Source: Dethiobacter alkaliphilus
GTDB taxonomy: Bacteria > Bacillota > Dethiobacteria > DTU022 > UBA8154
NCBI GenBank assembly: GCA_016841605.1
Contig: JAENYV010000007.1
Span: 62,001 to 126,000 of the forward strand
Length of the DNA stretch: 64,000 bases
Reading direction: 5' to 3'
In this document: piece after piece, positions 1 through 9,811 of the stretch
How positions within the stretch are numbered: position 1 is the stretch's first letter
Layout of the letters: each line of letters begins with the position of its first letter
Translations under genes and position numbers: made by a program
Notes under the pieces: generated by a model
Seen by the model: only the letters and a program-made list of their open reading frames with translations
Told to the model about the DNA's origin: nothing
Database searches by the model: none

Positions 1-21
1 CTGGGATGACGAATTAGGTAA

Positions 22-516
22 GTGCCGAGAAGAAGAAAAGTTAAAAAAGGGGGTCCGACATTGAATTATATCGAAGAAGCAGAAAAGTATCTCAGACATT
101 ACAATGATTTATACAGAAGTCTTAGAAATATGAACAAAGAAAGGGCTCGCTTAATAGGCCATGCCGGACCGAAAGGTTATCCAACGCTTGACTATACGCA
201 ACCTATAGGCAGCGGTGGCAGTGGGCAGGACGATGCTTACAATATTTTATTTAAAATAAAAACATTAACAGAAAATATTAAAAAAACTGAACAAAAATTA
301 GAAGAAATAGAAAAAGTATTGTCTGAAATAAGCCGTGAACCAGGCTCAGAATTATACGGAGACATTTTAAAGAAATGGTATATTGAAAAAGTTTCCAGAG
401 AAGAAATAGCGCTTGAATCGCAATACTGCGAACGTAATATCTATAAACTTAAAAATAAAGCTATTCGCAAGTTTGCAATTAATTTGTTTGGACTCGATGC
501 AGTGAATATTTTATGA
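22..516 (+). CDS. Phage protein, possible late-transcription regulator (sigma-like/ArpU-like C-terminus)
   Basis: Position immediately upstream of packaging genes; helical C-terminus 'KKWYIEKVSREEIALESQYCERNIYKLKNKAIRKF' resembles an HTH region. Confidence 0.4.
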   Translation: MPRRRKVKKGGPTLNYIEEAEKYLRHYNDLYRSLRNMNKERARLIGHAGPKGYPTLDYTQPIGSGGSGQDDAYNILFKIKTLTENIKKTEQKLEEIEKVLSEISREPGSELYGDILKKWYIEKVSREEIALESQYCERNIYKLKNKAIRKFAINLFGLDAVNIL

Positions 517-592
517 TTAAATTTTCTGATAATGAGTGCAAAAAGAGTGCATTGTTTTTAACTTAAAAAGGTGTTAATATGGTAATGGTAAG

Positions 593-616
593 CCGTCCCC
601 AAAAGGGCGGTTTTTT
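593..616 (+). terminator. Rho-independent terminator
   Basis: ccgtcccc aaaa gggcgg followed by tttttt. Confidence 0.55.
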
Positions 617-676
617 GGTTGCAGGAAAATTCATCCTTTTGGCGAATTAATTGTCGAAAAGGGGTGAATAAATGGC

Positions 677-904
677 ATGGATGCTTTAAAAATTGACAGT
701 TCCCAAACAATGCAGTTAATGACAGAATCATTTTTTATGCCGCTGATTAAGCTTGTAATTATTGAAGCTGCTATTACATTGATTTTTTATTTTATTTTAC
801 GAAACACTCCGGGCCAAGTATTGCCTGCATTAGTTAAGTTTTTGTATATAATCTGTGTTTTACTTGCTGCTGGTTATTGGTTTTTTAATATTTTTCTAAA
901 ATAA
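677..904 (+). CDS. Small membrane protein, phage
   Basis: Two hydrophobic segments in a 75 aa ORF. Confidence 0.45.
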   Translation: MDALKIDSSQTMQLMTESFFMPLIKLVIIEAAITLIFYFILRNTPGQVLPALVKFLYIICVLLAAGYWFFNIFLK

Positions 905-938
905 TTAATAAAATTTTATAATAGAACCTTACAAAGAA

Positions 939-966
939 AAGACCCGCCTGAAAAAAGGCGGGTCTT
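939..966. terminator. Bidirectional terminator
   Basis: Perfect 10-bp inverted repeat AAGACCCGCC tgaaaaaa GGCGGGTCTT between convergent genes. Confidence 0.75.
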
Positions 967-985
967 GGTTATAAAAGATATTATT

Positions 986-1162
986 TTATTTACAGAGTTC
1001 ATCCAGTGTCACCTTGAGAATAGCTGCAAGTTTTTTTGCAGTGGAAACCTTACAGTTTCCGTATCTTTCGATATCCTCTATCGTCCGAACAGGGACGCCA
1101 GAGGTCTCGGACAGTTTGCGAACACTAAATCCTTGTTTCATGCGAATTTGTTTCAGTTGCAT
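986..1162 (-). CDS. XRE/Cro-type HTH regulator, 58 aa (below the ORF-track cutoff)
   Basis: Reverse-strand translation MQLKQIRMKQGFSVRKLSETSGVPVRTIEDIERYGNCKVSTAKKLAAILKVTLDELCK; GGAGG ribosome binding site upstream. Confidence 0.85.
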   Translation of the reverse strand: MQLKQIRMKQGFSVRKLSETSGVPVRTIEDIERYGNCKVSTAKKLAAILKVTLDELCK

Positions 1163-1163
1163 A

Positions 1164-1325
1164 TTACTTCCTCCTAATAATGTTGCAGATGGTTATACCG
1201 ACTGCCACAGACAAGATTACTAATGCTATCAGCGATATCTTGCCGGAGACAGCAGCCGGCCAGTCAAAAAATATTAGCGTTAATAGCCAGATAGCAATAA
1301 CTAAAGTGTTTATCCATTTGACCAT
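1164..1325 (-). CDS. Small two-TM protein, 53 aa, just upstream of the XRE gene
   Basis: Reverse-strand translation MVKWINTLVIAIWLLTLIFFDWPAAVSGKISLIALVILSVAVGITICNIIRRK; its stop lies just upstream of the XRE start. Confidence 0.55.
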   Translation of the reverse strand: MVKWINTLVIAIWLLTLIFFDWPAAVSGKISLIALVILSVAVGITICNIIRRK

Positions 1326-1385
1326 AGTTTAAAAAGTGGATATAATATAATTAAGGGGAGGGAGGTTTCCCTCCCCTGTGGGGCC

Positions 1386-1526
1386 TCACTTCCGCTTGTG
1401 CTTGCGGCTTTTGCGGTTGTGGGGCTTTTGTTTTAGTTGGGGCCTTGTCAGTGTGAGTAGCAGTGCGATTAATGATGTTGCCAACTCTATCACTGATTTT
1501 ATAAGCTCCAACCTTTCTTTATCCAC
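1386..1526 (-). CDS. Small single-TM protein with very basic C-tail (type I toxin-like/holin-like)
   Basis: GTG start with gggggtg SD; MDKERLELIKSVIELATSLIALLLTLTRPQLKQKPHNRKSRKHKRK; promoter directly upstream. Confidence 0.5.
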   Translation of the reverse strand: MDKERLELIKSVIELATSLIALLLTLTRPQLKQKPHNRKSRKHKRK

Positions 1527-1554
1527 CTTTTCGTCACCCCCTTTCCATGATTTA

Positions 1555-1583
1555 ATTATAGCACGTTCAGGCGTGGAAGTCAA
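1555..1583 (-). promoter_or_regulatory. Vegetative sigma-A type promoter
   Basis: Reverse strand TTGACT-N17-TATAAT (plus-strand AGTCAA 1578-1583, ATTATA 1555-1560). Confidence 0.65.
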
Positions 1584-1701
1584 TAGTTTTTTAGGAAATT
1601 TTTTATTTTTTTTCAAATTTTTTTATGAAATGGTTAATGTTGTTTATAAAAAAGGATAATAAAATTATGCGGTTAAATAAAAATAGAATTGAATTTTTAC
1701 T

Positions 1702-1998
1702 ATGAAACCCTTCGCTGAACAGTTTTACAAAAGTAAAGCATGGCGGCAGTGTCGCTATGCTTATTTTATTTCACAGCATGGTATCTGCGAACGGTGTGGC
1801 GGGGCGGGGAAAATAGTTCACCATACGATTGAGCTTACGCCGGAGAATATAGATGATCCATATATCACTCTTAACTGGGAACTACTTGAGTTGTTATGCC
1901 AAGACTGTCATAACGTTGAGCATATGAGTTCAGAAGTAACAGAAGAAGGGTTAATGTTCGATGAAAACGGGGACTTGGTGCAGATAGATGCATACTAA
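1702..1998 (+). CDS. HNH endonuclease
   Basis: CERCGGAGKIVHHTIELTP...LNWELLELLCQDCHNVEHM. Confidence 0.85.
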   Translation: MKPFAEQFYKSKAWRQCRYAYFISQHGICERCGGAGKIVHHTIELTPENIDDPYITLNWELLELLCQDCHNVEHMSSEVTEEGLMFDENGDLVQIDAY

Positions 1999-2141
1999 CC
2001 TATTCAATACCCCCCCCTATTTTCCCTCGGAACCTTTCGAGAGGATACCGTAAGCGGGACATTCTTTTGACACGCAAACCGCTCCATGACGGGGTGTAGT
2101 ATATTTTTCCATTTTTAAAATTCTAAGACGGTGAAAAATGA

Positions 2142-2516
2142 ATGACAATAAAAAAGGATTTAACCAAAGAACAAAAGATTAAGGCTGAGATGCGCAGACT
2201 TAACAGCCTTTTCAAGAATATGCCAAAAGATACCAAGAAGGTTGTTAAGTCGCTTATCGAAAATGCTGCCTTTATGAGCGTCACTTTGTCTGAGCTTCAA
2301 GAGCATATCAACCTGAATGGCGTTACTGATAAATACCAAAACGGAGCCAACCAATGGGGAACGAAGAAATCGCCAGAAGTTGAAATTCATATTTCAATGA
2401 CTAAGAATCATACTGCAGTAATGAAGCAGTTGGCGGACCTGCTGCCAAAACACGCACCACAACCAAAAAATGATGGGTTTGACGAGTTCGTAGCAAGACG
2501 TGATGACATTGATTAA
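2142..2516 (+). CDS. Phage terminase small subunit-like (P27-type) protein
   Basis: Immediately upstream of and overlapping terL; size and position. Confidence 0.6.
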   Translation: MTIKKDLTKEQKIKAEMRRLNSLFKNMPKDTKKVVKSLIENAAFMSVTLSELQEHINLNGVTDKYQNGANQWGTKKSPEVEIHISMTKNHTAVMKQLADLLPKHAPQPKNDGFDEFVARRDDID

Positions 2517-4197
2517 ATACCCGGCAGACTATAACCCCATACTTAAATACTGGGAAGCAATCGAAACCGGCAAAGAGATAGTTGGTCAGAAGATTTATAA
2601 GACTTACAAATACCTGAATTACAAACTAAGCGACAATACCAGCTCATACTATTACAGTCACAGTAGGGCTAATCACATTATTGAGTTTATCGAAAACTTC
2701 TGCAGGCACTCTAAAGGCAAGATGGGCGGGAAGCCTGTAGCCCTGGAGTTATGGGAAAAAGCTCTCCTTGCAACTGTGTTCGGCTTTGTTGATATAGAGG
2801 GAAACCGGCAATACAGAGAGTCCATTTTAATTGTCGGCAAAAAAAATGGAAAATCGCTCATTGCTTCATGCGTCGGTCTATACCTGCAGGTTGGAGATAA
2901 TGAACCGGGGCCTGAGGTTTACGCTGTTGCTACAAAGCGAGATCAAGCCAAAATTATTTGGCTTGAATCTAAGCGCATGGTTAGGAAATCGCCGTCGTTG
3001 CTAAAAAGGATAAAACCTTTAGTGGCTGAGTTAAGTAGCGAACTATTCAACGATGGCGTATTTAAGCCGCTGGCCAGTGACAGCGATACCCTTGACGGGC
3101 TCAATGTCCATGGTTGCCTTATGGACGAAATTCACCAGTGGAAAAACGGCAAAGCTTTATTTGACATCATGGCTGACGGTGTATCAGCCAGGGAGCAGCC
3201 GCTAATATTCGTAACATCAACTGCTGGAACTATCCGAGAGGATATATACGACCAAAAATATGACGAAGCAGAGCGAGTCATCAACGGATATTTTGACTCT
3301 AACGGCTATAAAGACGAACACTTTATAGCTTTTATTTACGAGCTCGATGACAGAAAGGAATGGACAGATCCGGCAAAGTGGAAAAAAGCAAACCCCGGTC
3401 TTGGAACCATAAAAAATAAGAATACACTGCAGGCAAAGGTAGAAAAAGCTAAAGCGAATCAGGCTCTGGTAAAAAACCTTGTTTGCAAAGAATTCAATAT
3501 CCGGGAAACATCAACTAAAGCTTGGTTAACCTTTGAACAGCTAAACAATACGGCAAACTTTGACCTTAAGTCATTAAAGCCACGGTACGGCATTGGAGGC
3601 CTCGACCTCTCTTCTACTACGGACTTAACTTGTGCAACTGTAATTTTTAAAGTTCCTGGCGATGAAATATTGTATGTAATACAAATGTATTGGCTGCCTG
3701 AAGATTTGCTTGAGAAAAGAACAAAAGGGGATAAAATTCCTTATTCGACATGGCACGATAGAGGTTTATTGCGCGTTAGCCCTGGGAACAAAGTAAATTA
3801 CAAGGATGTAACTAACTGGTTTTTGGAAGTTCAGAACGAATTGGATATTTATATCTACAAAATAGGGTATGACTCATGGAATAGCACCTATATTGTAGAC
3901 GAACTAAAGCAAAATTTCGGGCAAGAAGTTCCAGAACCTGTAATTCAGGGCAAAAAAACGATGAGTTCTCCTATGAAAAATTTTGCAGCTGATTTAGAAG
4001 CGAAGAAAATAAATTATGGTAATCATTCGATTTTAAAATGGAACCTTTCTAACGCTGCGATAGATGTGGATAAAAACGACAATATTTCTTTGATCAAAAC
4101 AAGTAATCAGAGGCGGCGAATTGATGGGGTAGCAAGTCTGCTTGACGCTTTTGTGATTCTGGAAAGATACTATGAAGACTATATGAATATAATTTGA
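2500..4197 (+). CDS. Phage terminase large subunit
   Basis: Walker A-like 'ILIVGKKNGKSLIAS', 'VHGCLMDEIHQW', 'FVTSTAGT', nuclease 'GGLDLSSTTDLT'. Confidence 0.95.
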   Translation: MMTLIKYPADYNPILKYWEAIETGKEIVGQKIYKTYKYLNYKLSDNTSSYYYSHSRANHIIEFIENFCRHSKGKMGGKPVALELWEKALLATVFGFVDIEGNRQYRESILIVGKKNGKSLIASCVGLYLQVGDNEPGPEVYAVATKRDQAKIIWLESKRMVRKSPSLLKRIKPLVAELSSELFNDGVFKPLASDSDTLDGLNVHGCLMDEIHQWKNGKALFDIMADGVSAREQPLIFVTSTAGTIREDIYDQKYDEAERVINGYFDSNGYKDEHFIAFIYELDDRKEWTDPAKWKKANPGLGTIKNKNTLQAKVEKAKANQALVKNLVCKEFNIRETSTKAWLTFEQLNNTANFDLKSLKPRYGIGGLDLSSTTDLTCATVIFKVPGDEILYVIQMYWLPEDLLEKRTKGDKIPYSTWHDRGLLRVSPGNKVNYKDVTNWFLEVQNELDIYIYKIGYDSWNSTYIVDELKQNFGQEVPEPVIQGKKTMSSPMKNFAADLEAKKINYGNHSILKWNLSNAAIDVDKNDNISLIKTSNQRRRIDGVASLLDAFVILERYYEDYMNII

Positions 4198-4198
4198 C

Positions 4199-5479
4199 TT
4201 GAATTCCTTTCTTAAGGGCGGTGATATTTTGGGCTTACTTCAGCGCTTTTTTCGTTTCCGCAATAAAACACCAACGGAACAACCAAACGAGGGGTATCGC
4301 ATAGAACTTGTCGTAGAACGCGGCAACGGATTTTATTCCTGGCGAGGGAGTCTTTATCAGTCCGACATTATTCGCTCCTGCATACGTCCTAAAGCTAAAG
4401 CAGTCGGGAAATTGGTAGCTAAGCATATCAGAGACAATGCAAACGAAACGCAAGTTAATCCTGATCCATATATGCGCTTTTTGCTTGAAGAGCCCAACCC
4501 TTATATGACTGGCCAGATGCTGCAGGAAAAAATGGCCACTGTTTTGGCGCTTAACAATAACGCCTTTGCTTTCATCGTGCGAGACGATAACAGTTTTCCG
4601 ATACAGATATATCCCATTCCTTGCCGTACTGCCGAAGCAGTTTACGATAAAAACGGCAATTTACTGTTAAGGTTTTTATTGAAAAACGGCAAGACAAAAA
4701 TTTTTTATTACCAGGATATTATCCACCTACGGCGCGACTATAACGAGAATGATGTATTCGGAGATCCGCCTGCAGAAATTTTAACTTCATTAATGGAAAT
4801 TGTAAGTACTACTGACCAGGGCATTATTAAAGCTATTCAAAACAGCAATGTCATAAAGTGGCTACTTAAGTTCAAGCAAACATTACGTCAGGAAGACATC
4901 AATAAAAATGTTCAGGATTTTATAAAGAACTATTTATCTATTGACTCTGAATCGGGCGGAGCGGCGGCTCATGATGCTAAATTCGATGTTCAACAGGTAA
5001 AACCTGAAAGCTATGTACCTAACGCGGCCCAGATGGATAGAACACTGCAGCGGATACACAGCTTTTTTAATACCAATGAAAAGATAGTTCAAAGTAAATA
5101 CGATGAAGATGACTGGATATCTTATTACGAATCTGAAATAGAACCAGACGCTATTCAGATGGCGGGCGAATATACCAGGAAGTTGTTTAGCAGGAGAGAA
5201 AGAGGATTTGGTAACAAGATTTATTTTGAAAGCGCAAATTTACAGTACGCCAGCATGAGCACTAAACTACAACTGAGCGAAATGGTTGATAGAGGGGCAC
5301 TTACACCAAACGAATGGCGCAAAACTATGAACTTAGCTCCCCTCGAAGGCGGAGATAAACCTATACGCAGGCTGGATACAGCAGTAGTAAATCAGATTAA
5401 TTCGCTAATTGACAAATTAGGCGGGGAAAATGACAAGGAAATTTTAAACACTATTAACAACATACTAAAAGTTGCTTAA
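4199..5479 (+). CDS. Phage portal protein (HK97-type)
   Basis: 'IIRSCIRPKAKAVGKL', 'LEEPNPYMTGQMLQEKMATVLALNNNAFAFIVRD', 'LQLSEMVDRGALTPNEWRKTMNLAPLEGGDKP'. Confidence 0.93.
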   Translation: MNSFLKGGDILGLLQRFFRFRNKTPTEQPNEGYRIELVVERGNGFYSWRGSLYQSDIIRSCIRPKAKAVGKLVAKHIRDNANETQVNPDPYMRFLLEEPNPYMTGQMLQEKMATVLALNNNAFAFIVRDDNSFPIQIYPIPCRTAEAVYDKNGNLLLRFLLKNGKTKIFYYQDIIHLRRDYNENDVFGDPPAEILTSLMEIVSTTDQGIIKAIQNSNVIKWLLKFKQTLRQEDINKNVQDFIKNYLSIDSESGGAAAHDAKFDVQQVKPESYVPNAAQMDRTLQRIHSFFNTNEKIVQSKYDEDDWISYYESEIEPDAIQMAGEYTRKLFSRRERGFGNKIYFESANLQYASMSTKLQLSEMVDRGALTPNEWRKTMNLAPLEGGDKPIRRLDTAVVNQINSLIDKLGGENDKEILNTINNILKVA

Positions 5480-5498
5480 GAAAGGAGCGTGATGATTA

Positions 5499-6218
5499 AT
5501 GCCTAAAAAAATAAATATTAAAGGAGTAATTATACCTAATGATTATAAATGGTTTTACGACTGGTTTGGAATGGACTGCACATGCCCCAAAGACGTAGAA
5601 ACAGCTATTAACGAAGCCAAAGGAGAAGACCTTGAGGTTTTTGTAAACAGCCCCGGGGGGGTTATTAGCGTTGGTTCGGAAATATATACGATACTTCGCT
5701 CTTACAAAGGGGACGTTAAAATTTATATTGTCGGCGAAGCTTGCAGTGCAGCCAGCGTTATCGCCATGGCAAGATATTGCGAAATGTCTCCGACTGCTCT
5801 GATGATGGTTCATTGCGTATGGACCCGTGGAAGTGGCAACCATAGCGATTTTGAACATATTGCGGAAACCTTAAGAACGGCCGATGAAGCTTTGGCAACT
5901 GCGTATATGTCTAAAACGGGGATGAGTAAAGAAGAAGTCCTATCCATGATGGAGAACGAAACATGGCTTACAGCAGAACAAGCCAAAGAAAAGGGTTTGA
6001 TAAATGCCATAATGTTTGAAGAACAAGAACCGCTTCTCTTTGTTGCGAGTTCATTTGCTCTCCCTACCGTAGAGCAAATGGATAAAGTTAAAAAAATGAT
6101 TAAAGAGCCGGATCAGCCTGGCGACGATAACGGTAGCAAAGGCGAGCCTGCTCTTTTAATACAAACAGCTAAGCATAAATTAAATCTTTTAAAATTGAAA
6201 GGAGAACTCAATGGATAA
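5499..6218 (+). CDS. ClpP-like head maturation protease
   Basis: 'VFVNSPGGVISVGSEIYTILRSYKGDVKIYIVGEACSAASVIAMA...MMVHCVW'. Confidence 0.95.
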   Translation: MPKKINIKGVIIPNDYKWFYDWFGMDCTCPKDVETAINEAKGEDLEVFVNSPGGVISVGSEIYTILRSYKGDVKIYIVGEACSAASVIAMARYCEMSPTALMMVHCVWTRGSGNHSDFEHIAETLRTADEALATAYMSKTGMSKEEVLSMMENETWLTAEQAKEKGLINAIMFEEQEPLLFVASSFALPTVEQMDKVKKMIKEPDQPGDDNGSKGEPALLIQTAKHKLNLLKLKGELNG

Positions 6219-7485
6219 GAAAGCTTATTTAGCCAAACGTAATGCGTTGATTTCGGAAGCAGAAGCTCTTTTAAATGAGGGCAACTTGGAAGAGTATGAA
6301 AAAAAAGAACAAGAAATCAAAGACTTAGACGAACAGTTTGAGAAAATATCCAAGGCTCAGGCCAATATGAATGCCTTGAAAGGTAACGCTGTTGCGTCCG
6401 ATGATGTACGTGCTATGCAGGTTAATGGCAATAACGCTGGCGCTGTAAGCACTATACCGGAAAAAGAGACAGCCAAAGACGAAAAAAAAGAATACTTGAC
6501 CGCCTGGGCAAAAGTTATGATGGGTAGACACCTTGACAGCGATGAACAAATTGTTTTTGACAAAATAAACGCTGATTTCAGGAAATCAAGCTTCAATAAC
6601 ACTCTTCAAACTGTTCAAACTCATGCGGTAGTAATTCCCGAAACTGTCGCGGATGACATCTGGAGAGAAGCAAAGGAACTGTACCCAATTATTAACGACC
6701 TTGACATAACATTTGTGCCCGGCGACTTTACAATTCTTCAAGAGACCGATTCCGGTGCCGATGCGGCATGGTACGATGAGGATACGGAAGTAACCGATGG
6801 GGATTTTGCAATCGGCGAACTAAACCTAACCGGTTGCGAACTAGCTAAAAACATTCCGATTAGTTGGAAGTTGCGTAAAATGTCTATGGAAAAATTCATC
6901 CCCTACATCACCAAACTCTTGGCCGAAAAAATGGCTGCAGCCCTGGCAAAAGGGACTGTAAGCGGCAAAGGTAAACCAGGCGTAAGCGATTCGTTTAAGC
7001 CGGAACCTAAAGGGGTCGAAACCGCCCTTACTGCTGAAAGTGGAACCCCTCAAATTGTCACTTACAGCGAAGGGGAAGAAGGCGGCTTGGGCTACGACGA
7101 AATTGCCGAAGCGATGGGCAAAATAAAGTCTGCCTACAAAACTGGAGCAGCAATGTACGCCAACAACGTAACCGTTTGGGACAAGCTTGCTAAAATTAAA
7201 GACGGCCAAGGCCGGCCAATGTTTATTCTTGACGTAACATCCGGCGGAGTCGGCAGGCTGTTTGGCTTAACCGTAAAGGAAGACGATTCTATTGGAGAAG
7301 GAAAAATTTTAATTGGAAACCTTAAACGCGGTTACGCGTGCAATGTCAATGAAAACATGACTATTTATACGGAAGATCATGTCAAAGGACGTTATACCGA
7401 CTACATGGAGTATGCTATTATTGATGGTGCTCCAAAAACTACCAAAGCGTTTGCGCTTATTAAGCCGGAAGAAGAAGAAATTTAG
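6211..7485 (+). CDS. HK97-fold major capsid protein
   Basis: N-terminal coiled-coil scaffold region then 'VVIPETVADDIWREAKELYPIINDLDITFVPGDFTI'. Confidence 0.93.
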   Translation: MDKKAYLAKRNALISEAEALLNEGNLEEYEKKEQEIKDLDEQFEKISKAQANMNALKGNAVASDDVRAMQVNGNNAGAVSTIPEKETAKDEKKEYLTAWAKVMMGRHLDSDEQIVFDKINADFRKSSFNNTLQTVQTHAVVIPETVADDIWREAKELYPIINDLDITFVPGDFTILQETDSGADAAWYDEDTEVTDGDFAIGELNLTGCELAKNIPISWKLRKMSMEKFIPYITKLLAEKMAAALAKGTVSGKGKPGVSDSFKPEPKGVETALTAESGTPQIVTYSEGEEGGLGYDEIAEAMGKIKSAYKTGAAMYANNVTVWDKLAKIKDGQGRPMFILDVTSGGVGRLFGLTVKEDDSIGEGKILIGNLKRGYACNVNENMTIYTEDHVKGRYTDYMEYAIIDGAPKTTKAFALIKPEEEEI

Positions 7486-7495
7486 GTGGATGTAG

Positions 7496-7837
7496 ATGGA
7501 AGCAATTGTAATTAGGAGATTTAAATGTAAGTTTACTCGAAAGATATACGTTCCTGGGCAAATCTACGAAGCCGCTCAGGAACGTATTAATTTTTTGGTA
7601 AGTGCGGGGTATCTTGAAGAGATTGCTCCGTGCTCTGAAAAGTCATCTCTTTCAGAACCCTTTCAAAACAAAGATATTCTAAGTTGTGGCAGCTTAAATT
7701 CAATCGCAGACTATAATGCCTGCCAGATGTTAACAAAAAAAGAGTTAGAAAAATTATTGATACAACGTAACATTGCCTTTAGTAAACGACAAACAAAAGC
7801 AGAACTTGTTAACCTGTTAATGTCTTCAAATTTTTAA
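7496..7837 (+). CDS. Phage head-region protein with C-terminal HeH/SAP-like motif
   Basis: 'LTKKELEKLLIQRNIAFSKRQTKAELVNLL'. Confidence 0.45.
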   Translation: MEAIVIRRFKCKFTRKIYVPGQIYEAAQERINFLVSAGYLEEIAPCSEKSSLSEPFQNKDILSCGSLNSIADYNACQMLTKKELEKLLIQRNIAFSKRQTKAELVNLLMSSNF

Positions 7838-7876
7838 ATTAATTTTTAAGTAAAAATTTTTTAGGAGGGAATTCCT

Positions 7877-8812
7877 ATGGGCATGGAACCTCTTGACCGT
7901 AATTTTGGTTTCCGGATTAATACCAGCGTTAAAGGGATAGCACTAAAACGTTCTTTTCTTGCTCATTTTTCTGTTGACGGAGACAATGCACCGGCCGCCA
8001 GCGCTAACGGTGTGCTTGCGATGACAAGCCTTAACGAAGAAGCGCAGGAAATTTCAGACGGCATTACCAACCCTGCTGTGCCGCGTTCACTCAGTATTGT
8101 CGGCAGCGAGCTAAACATGGCCGGCAATGTCGTTATTACCGGCAAAAATTATGCGGGAGAAGAAATTACAGAGACAATAGCTTTAAATGCTAAGACGACC
8201 GTAAATGGAAGTTTAGCATTTAAAGAAATAACACAAATTGATCTGCCGGCAGAAACCAACACTCCCCAGGAACAAACAAAAACCATTGAGGTAACTGCTG
8301 CTTGTTCTGCTGACGGAGACCTGACCGCTACTATAGCTTCTGTGCTTTTTGAAGGCGGAGAAGCAGAAGTTGTAATTGCCGTAACAGATACAATGACTAC
8401 CGCAACTCTGGTGGCTGCAGCTGTAGTTGAAGCGCTAAACGATGATGAAACTTTCAGCGAGTATTTTACAGCAAGCAACGACGGGGCTACCATAACTATT
8501 ACGGCAAACGAACCGGATTCCGATGATGATACGTTAGATATTGAGTTTGCTGTTGGGGAGACCGGGGTAACATTTGGGGCTTCCGCGGATGGGGATGCCG
8601 GAATTTTAGATAAAGTATCGATCGGCTGGGGAGACAAACTGGGTTTGCCGTATAAGTCGTCCCATAACACTGTAATGGCTGCCTACTTAAACAACGTCAA
8701 AGAGTCTACTGCTCCCACTGTTTCTGTAGATGACGATGAAATTGACAAAAACACGATTTTACTTAACAGCGCCCTTAATGGGACAGTTGTTGACGTATAC
8801 CTGATAGTTTAA
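7877..8812 (+). CDS. Head-region structural protein (decoration/stabilisation candidate) with apparent inserted beta-rich domain
   Basis: Located between MCP and connector; about 100-residue acidic beta-type segment in the middle. Confidence 0.45.
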   Translation: MGMEPLDRNFGFRINTSVKGIALKRSFLAHFSVDGDNAPAASANGVLAMTSLNEEAQEISDGITNPAVPRSLSIVGSELNMAGNVVITGKNYAGEEITETIALNAKTTVNGSLAFKEITQIDLPAETNTPQEQTKTIEVTAACSADGDLTATIASVLFEGGEAEVVIAVTDTMTTATLVAAAVVEALNDDETFSEYFTASNDGATITITANEPDSDDDTLDIEFAVGETGVTFGASADGDAGILDKVSIGWGDKLGLPYKSSHNTVMAAYLNNVKESTAPTVSVDDDEIDKNTILLNSALNGTVVDVYLIV

Positions 8813-8846
8813 GTAACCCGGGGGGAGAAGTTTCCCTTTTAATGGG

Positions 8847-9137
8847 GTGAAGATATTGTTTGATAAAATAAAACAACGCGTGCGAATAACAACATCGGTA
8901 CTTGATACTGAAATCGAGGACCTCATTGAAGAAGCAAAAGCCGATCTTGTGCTCTCCGGTGTTCTACCGGTGAAAATCGTTGATGATGATCCGCTCATTC
9001 TCAGAGCTGTATCAACTTACTGCCGGGCGTATTACGAAGCTGATAATACCAAAGCTGAGCGCCTTCAGGCTTCTTTTGAAATGCTGAAAGCTCACCTTTC
9101 AATGTCGGTTGACTACACCACAGCAGGTGATGAATAG
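8847..9137 (+). CDS. Head-tail connector protein
   Basis: 'IKQRVRITTSVLDTEIEDLIEEAKADLVLSGV...LILRAVSTYCRAYY'. Confidence 0.75.
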   Translation: MKILFDKIKQRVRITTSVLDTEIEDLIEEAKADLVLSGVLPVKIVDDDPLILRAVSTYCRAYYEADNTKAERLQASFEMLKAHLSMSVDYTTAGDE

Positions 9138-9811
9138 TGTCCTGGATGGATGTAATTGAGCTTATTACTGTTACCCACACAGATGATATTCAGCAGGATG
9201 AAAACGGTTTATCTCTCTGGTTTTATCCTTATACCAATGTTATTGTAACCGAAACAGCAAGGCAGGTTTTTGCAAATAAGAAGTCAGTTGTGAGAAGCGA
9301 GTTTTATCCGGCCATAGCCAATAATTTGAAACCCACGGCTACATTTGAAATATACGCTTTTGAATATTTGAACGAACAAAAGCTGCGGCACGAGGGCACT
9401 GACTATATCGTTATCCGTACTTACAGTAAAAATAAGAAAACCCTTGAATTAGTATGCCAGGCTTTCTATGATGTTCAGGCTAACCTTGCCAGACTTCGTG
9501 ACACCATTGAAGTCTGGCATAACACTATAATTGAGAACAGCATGAGCGAGAGGTCCCCATCTGCGGCATTGTTTTATACTCTGCCGGCGCAAATTGAATA
9601 TAAAGGCGGCGGCTCAGGGACGACCGGAGCATCTAATACTATCGTTACTGAAACAACAAACAATGCTACAGTAACTATCAGCTACCGGGACGGCATAACA
9701 CCTGATATGTTCTTGAAAATAAATGATGTGCGCTGGGATATTCAATTCATTGAGGACCCATACAATAGGCATGAGACGCTTATTCTGCACGTGGAAAGGA
9801 AACAGCCATGA
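9137..9811 (+). CDS. Phage head-tail/neck region protein
   Basis: Synteny; C-terminal head-closure-like region 'DGITPDMFLKINDVRWDIQFIEDPYNRHETLILHVERK'. Confidence 0.45.
   Translation: MSWMDVIELITVTHTDDIQQDENGLSLWFYPYTNVIVTETARQVFANKKSVVRSEFYPAIANNLKPTATFEIYAFEYLNEQKLRHEGTDYIVIRTYSKNKKTLELVCQAFYDVQANLARLRDTIEVWHNTIIENSMSERSPSAALFYTLPAQIEYKGGGSGTTGASNTIVTETTNNATVTISYRDGITPDMFLKINDVRWDIQFIEDPYNRHETLILHVERKQP

Noticed and set aside
965-1223. Forward ORFs 965-1177 and 1014-1223
   Set aside because: They overlap the terminator and are antisense to a convincing XRE gene with RBS on the reverse strand.
8149-8670. 173-aa reverse-strand ORF
   Set aside because: Antisense shadow of the well-supported head-region CDS 7877-8812; low-complexity Ser/Ala/Val composition.
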